Origin: JAZDJP01 sp043803805
Lineage (GTDB): Bacteria; Planctomycetota; JAZDJP01
Assembly (NCBI GenBank): GCA_043803805.1
Contig: JAZDJP010000031.1
Span: 1 to 64,000, forward strand
Length of the DNA stretch: 64,000 bases
Reading direction: 5' to 3'
Position 1 is the stretch's first letter. Each line of letters opens with the position of its first letter. The notes below the pieces were generated by a model. The model had not been told where the DNA came from, ran no database searches, and was given only the letters and a program-made list of their open reading frames with translations. The position numbers were made by a program, and so were the translations under genes. Positions 8,330 to 16,997 of the stretch are shown here, piece after piece.

Positions 8330-9508
8330 ATGGCGATTTCCGGCGAAGTCCGCATCGGTGTCATCGGACTGGGGCGCCGGGGCTTCCAGCTCCGGTTTGT
8401 GCATGATGTCGAAAAGGGGGTCCGCGTGGTGGCGGGGGCCGACCCGCTGCCGGAGGCCCGGGAAAAATTCCTGGGCTGGATGAAGACCTGGAACAAGGCG
8501 GCCGCGGACGTCGCGTCCGATTACCGGGAACTCCTCGCCCGGGCGGATATCAACGCGATTTTCATCACCTCCTGCGACTACCTCCACGAGGAGCACGCCA
8601 TCGCGGCGCTCCGGGCCGGCAAGGCGGTCTACCTCGACAAGCCCATGGCGATCACTCTGGCCGGGTGCGATCGGATCCTCGAGGCCGCGGCGGCATCGGG
8701 CGCGCTGCTCTTTGTCGGCCACAATATGCGTTACGCCCCGGTGATTCTCCAGATGAAAAAACTCATTGATTCCGGCGCCATCGGCGAGCCGAAGGCGGCC
8801 TGGTGCCGGCATTTCGTCGGCTATGGCGGCGACGCCTACTTCAAGGACTGGCATTCCGAGCGCGCCAAGACCACGGGGCTACTTCTTCAGAAGGGGGTGC
8901 ACGATATTGACGTCCTCCACTGGCTGGCCGGGGGCGCCTCCCGCCGGGTGGTGGGAATGGGTGGGCTCACCCTGTATGACAAAATCACCGACCGCCGGTC
9001 CCCCGAGACCCGGCCGGATTGCTCCTGGAATGACGCGCACTGGCCGCCGTTGTCCCAGACGGGGCTGAGTCCCGTCATTGACGTCGAGGACGTGAGCCAG
9101 GTGCTCATGCAACTTGAAACCGGAGGATTCGCCTCCTACCAACAGTGCCACTACGCGCCCGACCAGTGGCGGAACTACACCGTCATCGGCACGGAGGGGC
9201 GCGTTGAGAACCTGGGGGATTCCCCCGGCGAGGCCGAGGTGTGTCTCTGGGACCGGCGGGTGGGTTATCTGCCCCGGGGGCAGAAGCAGTTTCCCATCCC
9301 CCAAAGCGAGGGCGGTCACGGCGGGGCGGATCCCTCCATCGTCGCGGAATTTATCCGCTGCCTCCGGGGGGGGGCAAAACCCCGGACGAGTCCCGTTGCG
9401 GCGCGGGACGCGGTGGGCGCGGCCTACCAGGCGACAATGTCCCTTCGGGAGGGTTGTGTTCCCAAGGACGTGCCGCCGGTGCCTCCGGAACTCGCGGCGA
9501 AATTTTAA
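8330..9508 (+). CDS. Gfo/Idh/MocA family oxidoreductase
   Basis: 392 residues. The N-terminal Rossmann fold starts at once with RIGVIGLGRRGFQ, binding NAD(P). The family lysine lies in LDKPMAITL (the EKP motif as DKP), and the C-terminal alpha/beta substrate domain contains GLLLQKGVHDIDVLHWLAGG, where the His pair is expected near the catalytic site. Family members oxidise sugars, inositols or act as glycosidases by redox (GH109-like); the substrate here cannot be told. No Tat or Sec signal. GGAGG lies 8 bases before the ATG. The neighbours on the same strand are a signalling protein and a metal-dependent hydrolase, giving no pathway hint. Confidence 0.85.
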   Translation: MAISGEVRIGVIGLGRRGFQLRFVHDVEKGVRVVAGADPLPEAREKFLGWMKTWNKAAADVASDYRELLARADINAIFITSCDYLHEEHAIAALRAGKAVYLDKPMAITLAGCDRILEAAAASGALLFVGHNMRYAPVILQMKKLIDSGAIGEPKAAWCRHFVGYGGDAYFKDWHSERAKTTGLLLQKGVHDIDVLHWLAGGASRRVVGMGGLTLYDKITDRRSPETRPDCSWNDAHWPPLSQTGLSPVIDVEDVSQVLMQLETGGFASYQQCHYAPDQWRNYTVIGTEGRVENLGDSPGEAEVCLWDRRVGYLPRGQKQFPIPQSEGGHGGADPSIVAEFIRCLRGGAKPRTSPVAARDAVGAAYQATMSLREGCVPKDVPPVPPELAAKF

Positions 9509-9522
9509 GAATGAATCGGCCC

Positions 9523-9581
9523 GCTCATGGTTCGTGGTTCGACAGTTATATTAATTGTTAAGGTGTGCTCACCATGAACGG
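9523..9581 (+). repeat. Dispersed repeat, copy 1 (related to 18050-18107)
   Basis: The stretch begins GCTCATGGTTCGTGGTTCG and ends GCTCACCATGAACGG. The same two blocks in the same order recur at 18050-18107 with an AT-rich, different middle. The second block overlaps the likely start codon of the next gene, so part of that gene's 5' end derives from the repeat. Confidence 0.6.
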
Positions 9582-10470
9582 GATTTCATCGCGTGGGGGT
9601 TTCCCTCGGCCCATGCTTCGCATCGGCGATTATGAAGTAATTTCGATCGACGACGGGTTATTCCGCCTCGATGGCGGCGCCATGTTCGGGGTCGTGCCGA
9701 AAACGCTTTGGGAGAAAGTCGCGCCGGCCGACGGGAAAAACCGCATCCCGCTCGGGGTCCGGCCACTCCTGATTCGCGGCCGGGGGGAGACGGTTCTCGT
9801 GGACGCGGGCCTCGGCGACAAGGAGGACGCGAAATTCGATGGGTTTTTCTCCGTGGAACGCCCCCGGAAACTCATGACGGCGCTCGCGGCGGCGGGGGTG
9901 CGTCCGGCGGACGTCACCCGGGTGATTTTCACCCATCTCCATTTTGATCATGACGGCGGGGCGACCCGGCGGGAGGGGATGAAGGCCGTCCTTGTGTTTC
10001 CGAACGCCCGTCATCTCGTCCAGCGCATCGAATGGGAGGAGGCCACCCATCCGAACCGCCGCACCCGGGGGAGTTACCTTCCCGAGAACATCGGCCCGCT
10101 CGGGGAAAGCGGAAATCTTGATTTGTTGGATGGGGACACGGAGATCCTGCCGGGGCTTCGCGTCCATGTCACCGGCGGGCACTGCCGGGGCCATCAGATG
10201 GTCTTTATCGAGGGTGGCGGCCGCACGGCCGCGTACTGGGGGGATCTTGTCCCCACGGCGGCGCACCTCCGCGTTCCCTACGTCATGGGCTACGACCTGT
10301 TTCCGATCGAGGTGATGGAGGGGAAGGAGGCGCTTCTCCCGCGCGCGGCGCGGGAGGGTTGGATCAACTTCTGGGCCCACGATCCCGCGATCGCGGCGTC
10401 GCTGTTGCGGGAGGAAAATGGAGAAGTGGTTCTTGGCGATGAAGTCAGTGCCGTGGCTCGTGGTTCGTGA
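9574..10470 (+). CDS. Metallo-beta-lactamase-fold hydrolase
   Basis: 298 residues of MBL fold. The zinc site is clear: THLHFDHDGG (HxHxDH), GGHCRGHQM (second His), YWGDLVPT (bridging Asp) and a C-terminal FWAHDPA. The subgroup resembles quorum-quenching lactonases and related hydrolases with the long N-terminal strand (GVRPLLIRGRGETVLVDAGL), but the substrate is unknown. Start is uncertain: the ATG at 9574 has AAGG 10 bases upstream but lies in a dispersed repeat, while the ATG at 9613 (MLRIGDYEV) would begin exactly at the conserved fold. Confidence 0.82.
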   Translation: MNGISSRGGFPRPMLRIGDYEVISIDDGLFRLDGGAMFGVVPKTLWEKVAPADGKNRIPLGVRPLLIRGRGETVLVDAGLGDKEDAKFDGFFSVERPRKLMTALAAAGVRPADVTRVIFTHLHFDHDGGATRREGMKAVLVFPNARHLVQRIEWEEATHPNRRTRGSYLPENIGPLGESGNLDLLDGDTEILPGLRVHVTGGHCRGHQMVFIEGGGRTAAYWGDLVPTAAHLRVPYVMGYDLFPIEVMEGKEALLPRAAREGWINFWAHDPAIAASLLREENGEVVLGDEVSAVARGS

Positions 10471-10515
10471 CTCGTGGCTCGCAGAAAATCGGAAACGATA
10501 AACTGGAAGTCATGT

Positions 10516-10788
10516 ATGGGAATTGGCAATCAGGGATCGCAAAATCATCAGGAAGGAAATCGCCCCTCACGGCACTACAACTCGCCTGTGTTTAGAACTG
10601 CGGCGATATTGGTGGCAATTGCCTTCCTTTGGTATGTGTATCACACTTTCAAGGTGGGTAAGGGGATCTGTGAAACGTGGTTCCAATTTTGTTTGGCGCT
10701 TGTGTTCTTGGCCTATGGCATTGGTGGAAATAAAATTGCTGATCGGATTGGGGCTATATTGTTCCGGTGGCAATGGCCAAAACGATGA
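10516..10788 (+). CDS. Small hypothetical membrane protein
   Basis: A 90-residue reading with two hydrophobic stretches, FRTAAILVAIAFLWYVYHTF and FCLALVFLAYGIGGNKIA, separated by a short charged loop and ending in a basic tail (RWQWPKR). I recognise no family. Base composition is lower in GC than the neighbours. The start is uncertain: the ATG at 10516 is used, and upstream sequence looks repetitive. The overlapping +2 frame lacks membrane segments of this regularity, which favours this frame. Confidence 0.45.
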   Translation: MGIGNQGSQNHQEGNRPSRHYNSPVFRTAAILVAIAFLWYVYHTFKVGKGICETWFQFCLALVFLAYGIGGNKIADRIGAILFRWQWPKR

Positions 10789-10796
10789 CAGAGGTT

Positions 10797-10925
10797 GATT
10801 TTCGCGTTTTCGTGGTGTGGAGTTGTCCGTACCCTTTCTGTAGTATCCTGTGCGACTTGCCTTCCGTGTTTCCGTGGTGCTTCTGTTTCGTGTTTTCGCG
10901 GTGATTTCGCGTTTTCGTGGTGTGG
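10797..10925 (+). repeat. Degenerate CGTGTTTCCGTGGT-type repeat tract
   Basis: A perfect 20-bp direct repeat, TTCGCGTTTTCGTGGTGTGG, occurs at 10801-10820 and 10906-10925, with related units (CCGTGTTTCCGTGGTG, TTTCGTGTTTTCGCGGT) between. The same family fills 46760-46806 and 48399-48610. Confidence 0.7.
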
Positions 10926-10927
10926 TG

Positions 10928-11818
10928 TTACATGAACTCTTCGAGCAACTTCCGCCCTGTCTCCTCCGAGAGCCCCACTGGCTGATCCACCAGCGGCCCG
11001 GCCGCAAGCGCCGGCTCGGCGTCCTCATACGTGGGACGTTCCGTCCGGTAGAATACCCCGAGGGGAATTTTCTCGTTCCATTCGAACGCCTTCGCGAGGG
11101 CCTGCTGGAAATCCGCGGGGTTGTGATCGGATGATAATTTATAGACGCGCTCCCGGAACCAGGCGTAGGTGTTGATGCGATTGAATGTCACGCAGGGGCT
11201 GAAGATGTCCACGAGGGCGAATCCCTTGTGGGCCAGGGCCTGGGCGATGATGTCCGCCAGGTGGGCCGGATCGCCGGAGAATCCCCGCGCCACAAACGTC
11301 GCCCCCGCCACGAGCGCCAGCGCCATCGGGTTCAAGGGCGATTCCGGGTTGCCGTGGGGGGTGGATTTCGTCGGGTGGCCGGCCGCCGTGGTGGGGGAGG
11401 CCTGTCCGGTGGTCAGACTGTACATCTGGTTATTCATCACGAGGTAGGGCAGGTTGATATTCCGCCGGATGGCGTGAATCAAATGGCCCAGGCCGATGCC
11501 GTAGCCGTCCCCGTCTCCGCCCGTTACCACCACCTGGAGCCCGTGATTGGCCAGTTTTGCCCCCTCGGCCACGGGCAGTGCCCGGCCGTGGAGGGAATGA
11601 AACCCATAGGCCCGGATGAATCCGGGCAGGTTGGAGGAGCACCCGATCCCGGACACCACGAGAAGTCGGTGGGGGGGAATACCGAGTGTCCCCGCGGCCT
11701 TTTTCAGGGCCGCCAGAACCGCGAAGTCCCCGCACCCGGGGCACCAGTCGGGTTCGACCGGGCCTTTGAAACGTTCCGGGGGAAGGGGGGACTTGGGATT
11801 GATGACGGGTTCCGTCAT
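10928..11818 (-). CDS. korB: 2-oxoacid:ferredoxin oxidoreductase, beta subunit
   Basis: 296 residues. The cysteine ligands of the 4Fe-4S cluster appear in DWCPGCGDF and GIGCSSNLPGF, with a further Cys in IFSPCVTFN. The thiamine diphosphate site is GGDGDGYGIG followed by NNQMYSLTTGQ. With the alpha subunit just upstream it forms a two-subunit enzyme that decarboxylates a 2-oxoacid (2-oxoglutarate is most common for this arrangement) to the CoA thioester and reduces ferredoxin. Its ATG overlaps the stop codon of korA (ATGA), showing translational coupling. Longer readings upstream are only the open frame through korA. Confidence 0.88.
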   Translation of the reverse strand: MTEPVINPKSPLPPERFKGPVEPDWCPGCGDFAVLAALKKAAGTLGIPPHRLLVVSGIGCSSNLPGFIRAYGFHSLHGRALPVAEGAKLANHGLQVVVTGGDGDGYGIGLGHLIHAIRRNINLPYLVMNNQMYSLTTGQASPTTAAGHPTKSTPHGNPESPLNPMALALVAGATFVARGFSGDPAHLADIIAQALAHKGFALVDIFSPCVTFNRINTYAWFRERVYKLSSDHNPADFQQALAKAFEWNEKIPLGVFYRTERPTYEDAEPALAAGPLVDQPVGLSEETGRKLLEEFM

Positions 11819-13620
11819 GGCCGCTTCCCCCCGTCCTGCGGCGTGAGGGCCGCGTATTCCGTTTTCCCCGCGAGGATTTCGGAAACCCCCGCGACAATGT
11901 GATGCGGCTCGAAGGGTTCCCCGTCGTATTTGGATATCCGCCCGGTGGCGCGGAATCCCGGCTCGGCCGCCAGGTGCCGCGCGAACTGGCCCGTGAAATT
12001 GTTCTCGACGGTGATCGCCTTCCGACAGCCGTTGAGAATCGCCGTCGCCTCCGTTGCGTGGAAGGGGACGATGTAGCGGAAATGCAGGCGGTTGACGGTA
12101 ATGCCTCGCTTCAGCAGTTCCGGGATAACTTCCGTGATCACGCCCCTCGTCGAACCCCAACTCACGAGGGTGGCATCGGCGTCGGCCGGGCCTTCGAGCG
12201 CCGGCGGGGGGAGTTCCCGGAGGGCGAATGTCATTTTCCGCATGCGCTTTTCCATCATTTTCTTGCGCAGGGCGGGGTTGGTATAGAAATCGCTGATGAG
12301 GATGCCCCGTTCGTCGTGTTCGTCGGAGGCCGCGACGAATTCCGTGCCCTCCCGGCCCGGGAAGACGCGGGTTGAGACGCCGTTTTCCGTGATTTGGTAA
12401 CGCCGGAACGCGGCCGCCTCGCCGGCGTAAATCAGACCGCGGTCAATCCGGACGGGGAATCGGAACCGGTCCGGCTCGGCGGTTTCCCCGTGTTCGGACA
12501 GAAGGAGATCGGACAGGATGAATACCGGGCATTGCCATCGTTCCGCGAGGTGAAAGGCCTCCACCGTCGCGTCGAAGCAGTCCGGGAGGTCCGCCGGGGC
12601 GATGACGATGCGGGGGTAATCGCCCTGGGAGGCGCCGAGCACCTGATTCAGATCGCCCTGTTCCGTTTTGGTGGGCAGTCCCGTCGAGGGGCCGCCGCGC
12701 TGGACCTCCGCGATTACAATTGGAGTTTCCGTCATGGCCGCCATCCCGACGGCCTCCGTCATGAGGGCGAACCCGCCGCCGGAACTGCCGGTCATGGCCC
12801 GCACCCCGGCGTGGCCGGCGCCGATGGCCATGGCGATCGCGGCGATCTCGTCTTCGGATTGTTTGACGAGGATGCCGAGGTCGCGGCCGTGATCCGCCAT
12901 CCAGTGGAGGATGCCCGTGGCCGGGGTCATGGGATAGGCCGCGTAGAATTTGCACCCGGCCGCCGCGGCCCCGAGAGCGATGGCGTCGTTGCCGGTGAGG
13001 TAGGGGCGTTTTTTGAATTCGTAATCCCAGCAGACATCGAGGGGCGGAAGGGTCTTCCGCGCGAACGCGAATCCCGCCCGGGCGGCCTTTATGTTGAGCG
13101 CCACCACGTCCGGCCCCTTGTGGCCGTAGGTGTCGGCGAGGAGTTCCTCCAGAGTCCCGATGTGGAGATTCACCAGGTGCACCACCGCTCCCGTGGCGAT
13201 CGTGTTTTGCAGGATGGGCAGTTTCGCCAGTTCCGCCGCGAAGTTGTTCTCTTTGGCAAGGGCCGCGATCGACAGGGCGAGTGGTTTCACGCCCGGCGGA
13301 AATCCTCCTGCGGGGGGCTGGAGTTTGTCGGCGTTGAAAATCGCCACTCCGCCGCCGGCGATCTCGCCGGCATGGCGGCGAAGGGTGTCCTGATTCAGGG
13401 CGACCAGGACATCCAGGCGCTCCCCGTGGGTGAGGACCTTTTCGTAGCCGAGCCGGACGCGGAACCAGATGTGGCCGCCGCGGATGGCCGACTGATAACT
13501 GTTGTACGCATAGGCGTGAAGCCCCAGGCGCGCCGCGGTGCGCGCGAGGGCGTCCCCGGCCGTCCCTTGTCCGTCGCCGGCCGCGCCGCCGATGCCCACC
13601 ACGAGTTCCGTCAGATCCAT
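11815..13620 (-). CDS. korA: 2-oxoacid:ferredoxin oxidoreductase, gamma-alpha fused subunit
   Basis: 601 residues. The first 180 or so are the gamma domain (VVGIGGAAGDGQGTAGDAL, SAIRGGHIWFRV); the alpha domain follows (GNDAIALGAAAAG, AYPMTPATGILHW, EDEIAAIAMAIGAGHAGVRA, TGSSGGGFALM), then the domain II region ending in HATEATAILNG. The gamma-alpha fusion is the KorA type, pairing with the separate beta subunit KorB. The enzyme is cytoplasmic and ferredoxin-linked, typical of anaerobes or of reductive CO2-fixing metabolism. No promoter stands out in the 200 bases upstream. Confidence 0.9.
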   Translation of the reverse strand: MDLTELVVGIGGAAGDGQGTAGDALARTAARLGLHAYAYNSYQSAIRGGHIWFRVRLGYEKVLTHGERLDVLVALNQDTLRRHAGEIAGGGVAIFNADKLQPPAGGFPPGVKPLALSIAALAKENNFAAELAKLPILQNTIATGAVVHLVNLHIGTLEELLADTYGHKGPDVVALNIKAARAGFAFARKTLPPLDVCWDYEFKKRPYLTGNDAIALGAAAAGCKFYAAYPMTPATGILHWMADHGRDLGILVKQSEDEIAAIAMAIGAGHAGVRAMTGSSGGGFALMTEAVGMAAMTETPIVIAEVQRGGPSTGLPTKTEQGDLNQVLGASQGDYPRIVIAPADLPDCFDATVEAFHLAERWQCPVFILSDLLLSEHGETAEPDRFRFPVRIDRGLIYAGEAAAFRRYQITENGVSTRVFPGREGTEFVAASDEHDERGILISDFYTNPALRKKMMEKRMRKMTFALRELPPPALEGPADADATLVSWGSTRGVITEVIPELLKRGITVNRLHFRYIVPFHATEATAILNGCRKAITVENNFTGQFARHLAAEPGFRATGRISKYDGEPFEPHHIVAGVSEILAGKTEYAALTPQDGGKRP

Positions 13621-13744
13621 GGGGCGCCGTCCGTGAAAATTCGTTTCATTTCATACGTTGCAACAATCCCGGAACGCCGTCTATTCCCGAAATTATAGCG
13701 GGGATTTCCCCCTTGGACTATAGCAATTCGCGACTGACTGAATT

Positions 13745-13800
13745 CTCATCCTTCGACCCTGTGGCGTGGACGCACGGGGCAGGCAGGTTCAGGATGAGCG
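13745..13800. repeat. Partial copy of the CATCCTTCGAC...CAGGATGAGC repeat
   Basis: TCATCCTTCGACCCTG and TTCAGGATGAGCG flank a variable centre in the korA-nifS gap. They match the ends of the element found complete at 18011-18061 and, inverted, at 54431-54481. Confidence 0.5.
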
Positions 13801-13821
13801 ATCTTCAACTTGCCGGATGTT

Positions 13822-14979
13822 TTAAGGGTTGCGTTTCCGGAGCCGCTCGACCGCCGCGACGACGAGGTTTGCCGCTTGCGTCACCTCCGCCTCCGTGTTG
13901 AATCTGCCGATGCCGAACCGGATCGCCGCGTGGAGGAGATCCTCCGGGACGCCGATGGCGCGCAAAATGTGACTGGGTTCCGGCACGGCCGAGGCGCAGG
14001 CGGAGCCGGTGGAGACGGCGATGTCGTCCTTGAGGGCGAGGATGAGAGCTTCGCTTTCGACACCGCGGAAACTCACGTTCAGGTTCCCGGCCAGTCGCTT
14101 TTCCGGGGGGCCGTTCAGGCGCACCCCGTCGAGTTGCTCGGTGAGGCGGCGGCACACAATATCCCGCAACGCCCGGATCCGCGTCCGGTCCGTGTCCATT
14201 TCCCCAAAAGCGATTTCCGAGGCCGTTCCAAGCCCGACGATGCCGGGGACATTGGGGGTGCCGGGCCGGATCTCCCGTTCGTGTCCGCCGCCAAAAAAAA
14301 CGGGTGTCAGGCGCACGGGGGGGCTGTGACGCCGGACGTAGAGGGCGCCGATCCCTTTCGGCCCGTAAATCTTGTGGCCGGAGAGGGACAGCAGGTCAAT
14401 TCCCATGGTTTCGACGTCGAGGGGTTCCTTCCCCGCGGCCTGGCTGGCGTCACAGTGAAAAAACACTCCGCGTTCCCGGGTGATCGCGCCGATATCGGTC
14501 AGAGGCTCGAGGGCGCCGATTTCGTGGTTGGCCGCCATGACCGTGACGAGGAGGGTTTTCCCGGTGATGGCCTTCCGGACGTCCCCCGGATCGACGAGAC
14601 CCGTTCCGTCCACACGCAGCCAGGTGACGCGGAACCCCCGTTTTTCGAGGTGCCGCACGGGTTCGAGAACGGAGGGATGTTCGATGGGGGACGCGATGAC
14701 GTGATCCCGGTGTTGAGCGCCGGCCGCGAGTCCGAGGATGGCGATGTTGTTGGCCTCGGTGGCGCCGCTTGTGAAAATCATGTCGCGCGGTCCGGCTCCC
14801 ACCAGCCGTGCCACCTGCCCGCGCGCCGTCTCGACGGCGGCCTCGGCCTCCCAGCCGTAGGCGTGAGTGCGGCTGGCGGCATTTCCGAATTTTTCGGTGA
14901 AGAAGGGGGTCATCGCCTCGAACACGCGCGGGTCAAGCGGGGTCGTCGCGTGGTGGTCGAGGTAAACCGGGCGGGGCAT
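13822..14979 (-). CDS. nifS: Cysteine desulfurase (NifS/IscS family)
   Basis: 385 residues with the full set of landmarks: VYLDHHATTPLDP at the N-terminus, FTSGATEANN, HCDASQAAGKEPLD, the PLP lysine in SLSGHKIYGPKG (about residue 203), RPGTPNVPGIVG and the active-site cysteine loop STGSACASAVPEPSHILRA. It removes sulfur from cysteine for Fe-S cluster assembly or other thiolation. No scaffold protein (IscU/NifU) or tRNA thiolase is adjacent, so its client is unknown. A strong promoter lies just upstream in the gap shared with the divergent GGDEF-EAL gene. Confidence 0.92.
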   Translation of the reverse strand: MPRPVYLDHHATTPLDPRVFEAMTPFFTEKFGNAASRTHAYGWEAEAAVETARGQVARLVGAGPRDMIFTSGATEANNIAILGLAAGAQHRDHVIASPIEHPSVLEPVRHLEKRGFRVTWLRVDGTGLVDPGDVRKAITGKTLLVTVMAANHEIGALEPLTDIGAITRERGVFFHCDASQAAGKEPLDVETMGIDLLSLSGHKIYGPKGIGALYVRRHSPPVRLTPVFFGGGHEREIRPGTPNVPGIVGLGTASEIAFGEMDTDRTRIRALRDIVCRRLTEQLDGVRLNGPPEKRLAGNLNVSFRGVESEALILALKDDIAVSTGSACASAVPEPSHILRAIGVPEDLLHAAIRFGIGRFNTEAEVTQAANLVVAAVERLRKRNP

Positions 14980-15005
14980 GAAGATTCTCGAAAACGGGGA
15001 AGCGG

Positions 15006-15034
15006 ATTGTATAATAGCCGCTGCTCGGTGTCAA
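15006..15034 (-). promoter_or_regulatory. Strong sigma-70 promoter for nifS
   Basis: On the minus strand TTGACA (15034-15029), a 17-base spacer and TACAAT (15011-15006), a five-of-six match. Transcription would begin about 20 bases before the nifS ATG. Confidence 0.65.
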
Positions 15035-15102
15035 CGCGGACCCTCCCCCGCGGGGCAGTCCGGGTGAACGCGGGAGGGGGAATTGTCGTAGATGATCGCA
15101 TC

Positions 15103-16752
15103 ATGCCCATCCGGAACCTGAACACGATTCTTCTGACGGAGCATGTGGACACGCTGGCGCGCCTGCGTCTGGCGCTCCGGGAGCCGGCCGCCGCGGGGGT
15201 GTTGTTCGAACTGGCCCGGGATCTCCCCGGCGCGATTTCCATGTTGAAGGAGCGGGGGGCGGATTTACTTTTTCTCGACCTTTCCTGCCAGAGGTTCGCC
15301 TGGGCGGATGGCATCCGGGAGATCCGGACGGCGTTTCCCCGCGTCCCGGTTGTCGCGCTGGCGAAGACCTGCGACGAACGCCTTGTGGCGGAGGTCGTCC
15401 AGGCCGGCGCCCTGGACGTGATCACCCCGGATCACCTGAACGGCGCCATGGTGGCCCTTGTCGTCCATCACGCCGTGGAGCGTTTCCGCATCCTGGACGA
15501 ACTGGAGGAGACGCGCTCGCGCCTGGAGAAACTGGCCCTGGTGGATCCCATCACGGGGCTTTTGAACCGCCAGGGGCTCGAACAGGCGTTTCTCGTCGAG
15601 ACACGGCGCGCCCACCGGGAGGTCTCGGAACTTCTCGTGGTGCGGATTGACCTGGATGATTTCACCCGCATCAACGACACCCTCGGCCATGCCGCGGGCG
15701 ACATCGTCCTCATGGAGGTTGCCCGGAAACTGAGATCCGTCCTCCGTGTCACCGACCATGTGGGGCGGTTGGAGAAGGACAATTTCCTCGTGTTCCTGCC
15801 CAAGACCCGCTGGGCGGAGGGCATCCAGGTTGCGGAGAAGATGCGCCTGTCGCTGTCGGTGGCGCCCATCGAACTGACCAGCGGGAACGTCCACCTCACC
15901 GCGAGCCTGGGCGTCATGGCGGTGACCCGCGAAATTCCGTCTCTCGACCCGGTCCTCACCCAGACGGGACTGGCCGTCGAGATGAGCAAGAAGGCCGGCA
16001 AAAACCAGGTCGCCTATGCCGGCATGGTGCAGGATGGCGTGAACCGGGACGAGCCCCTCTACGAAATCCTCGACGCCCTCCGCCGCGGCCAGGGGTTCCG
16101 GGCGAAGTCGCAGGGGCTCTATGCCCTCGCGGACGAAACAAAAATCGGGTATGAAATGCTCTGCCGGGGGCCGGTGGGGACGTTCGAGATGCCGGATGAT
16201 TTTTTCCGGCTCTCCTCGGAGAAGAACATCCTGACCCTGGTGGATCACATGTGTCTGAAGACGTGCATCGCGGCGGGGGCGCGTCTCGAACCGGGGATGC
16301 GCATCCACGTGAATCTTTTTCCCTCGACGATGCTGGCCATCCCGACGCCCTACCTCCTGTCGCTTTTCCCGGGGGACCGGCCGAAGTCGGATTTCTGCAT
16401 CGAGATCAGCGAGCAGCAGATCATCGGGGACCCGTCCTACCTCTTGAAACCCATCACGGCCCTCCGCAAGGCCGGCATCGAGATCGCCATTGACGACGTC
16501 GGGTTCGGAAGGTCGTGCCTCGAGAGTCTCATCATCCTCGAGCCGGAGATCGTCAAGATTGACCGGAAGTGGATCAACGGCATCTTCCGGGATGAGAAGC
16601 AGGCGCGGTCCCTGAAGCGCTTCCTCAAGGTGGCGGAGGGATTGGATTCACGGGTGGTCGCCGAGGGGGTGGAGACGCGGGAAGATCTGGAGACCCTTCA
16701 ATCCCTGGGCGTGGAATTTGGGCAGGGATATCTGTGGGGAAAACCCGCGTAG
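15103..16752 (+). CDS. Receiver-like/GGDEF/EAL protein, probable cyclic-di-GMP phosphodiesterase
   Basis: 549 residues. Residues about 1-130 look like a degenerate response-regulator receiver (LLFLDLSCQRF, VPVVALAKTCDE). The GGDEF domain (about 145-310) is degenerate: the catalytic segment reads GRLEKDNFLVF instead of GGDEF, so cyclase activity is unlikely. The EAL domain (about 320-549) keeps the metal and catalytic residues: GYEMLCRG (ExLxR), HVNLFP, CIEISEQQ, IAIDDVGFG, VKIDRKW, AEGVET and GQGYLWGKP. It should therefore be a phosphodiesterase with a regulatory GGDEF. The ATG at 15103 lacks a close Shine-Dalgarno sequence (GGGAGGGGG is 23 bases away). Divergent from nifS. Confidence 0.85.
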   Translation: MPIRNLNTILLTEHVDTLARLRLALREPAAAGVLFELARDLPGAISMLKERGADLLFLDLSCQRFAWADGIREIRTAFPRVPVVALAKTCDERLVAEVVQAGALDVITPDHLNGAMVALVVHHAVERFRILDELEETRSRLEKLALVDPITGLLNRQGLEQAFLVETRRAHREVSELLVVRIDLDDFTRINDTLGHAAGDIVLMEVARKLRSVLRVTDHVGRLEKDNFLVFLPKTRWAEGIQVAEKMRLSLSVAPIELTSGNVHLTASLGVMAVTREIPSLDPVLTQTGLAVEMSKKAGKNQVAYAGMVQDGVNRDEPLYEILDALRRGQGFRAKSQGLYALADETKIGYEMLCRGPVGTFEMPDDFFRLSSEKNILTLVDHMCLKTCIAAGARLEPGMRIHVNLFPSTMLAIPTPYLLSLFPGDRPKSDFCIEISEQQIIGDPSYLLKPITALRKAGIEIAIDDVGFGRSCLESLIILEPEIVKIDRKWINGIFRDEKQARSLKRFLKVAEGLDSRVVAEGVETREDLETLQSLGVEFGQGYLWGKPA

Positions 16753-16827
16753 GAAGTCGGCGAGTCTGCGAGTCGCCGAGTCTATGGTGGTTGTCATCCG
16801 TCAGGACATATTCTCCGAGGGTAAGGA

Positions 16828-16980
16828 GCTGTGAAACAATAAATGTTCCACCGAGGGATGGTGAGGCGCCCCTCCGGCAAGGCGCGAGGAGGGCGCGTAC
16901 CAGAGGGTACGCAACCGACGAGCAACGCCGCCGGAGGGGATGCATCGCCATCCCGAATGGAACAGTTATTGTTGAACAGC
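16828..16980. repeat. 153-bp imperfect palindrome (MITE-like or structured RNA)
   Basis: The left arm (16828-16877) and the right arm (16931-16980) are inverted copies over about 50 bases with roughly ten mismatches; tips are GCTGTGAAACAATAAATG and, inverted, GCTGTTCAACAATAACTG. The centre holds a perfect hairpin GCGTACC-agag-GGTACGC (16895-16912), with GGCGCGAGGAGGGC and GACGAGCAACGCC beside it. The whole can fold into one long hairpin. It ends 17 bases before the next start codon. It could be a non-autonomous transposable element or a transcribed RNA. Confidence 0.75.
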
Positions 16981-16997
16981 GACTAAGGGGGTAAATC

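Noticed and set aside
10928..12160. A 410-residue reading for the KorB gene
   Set aside because: The upstream part runs out of frame through korA; KorB homology starts at the ATG at 11818, coupled to the korA stop.
13810..16752. A 980-residue reading for the GGDEF-EAL protein
   Set aside because: The first 430 residues are the antisense of nifS and lack any domain; the domains begin after the ATG at 15103.
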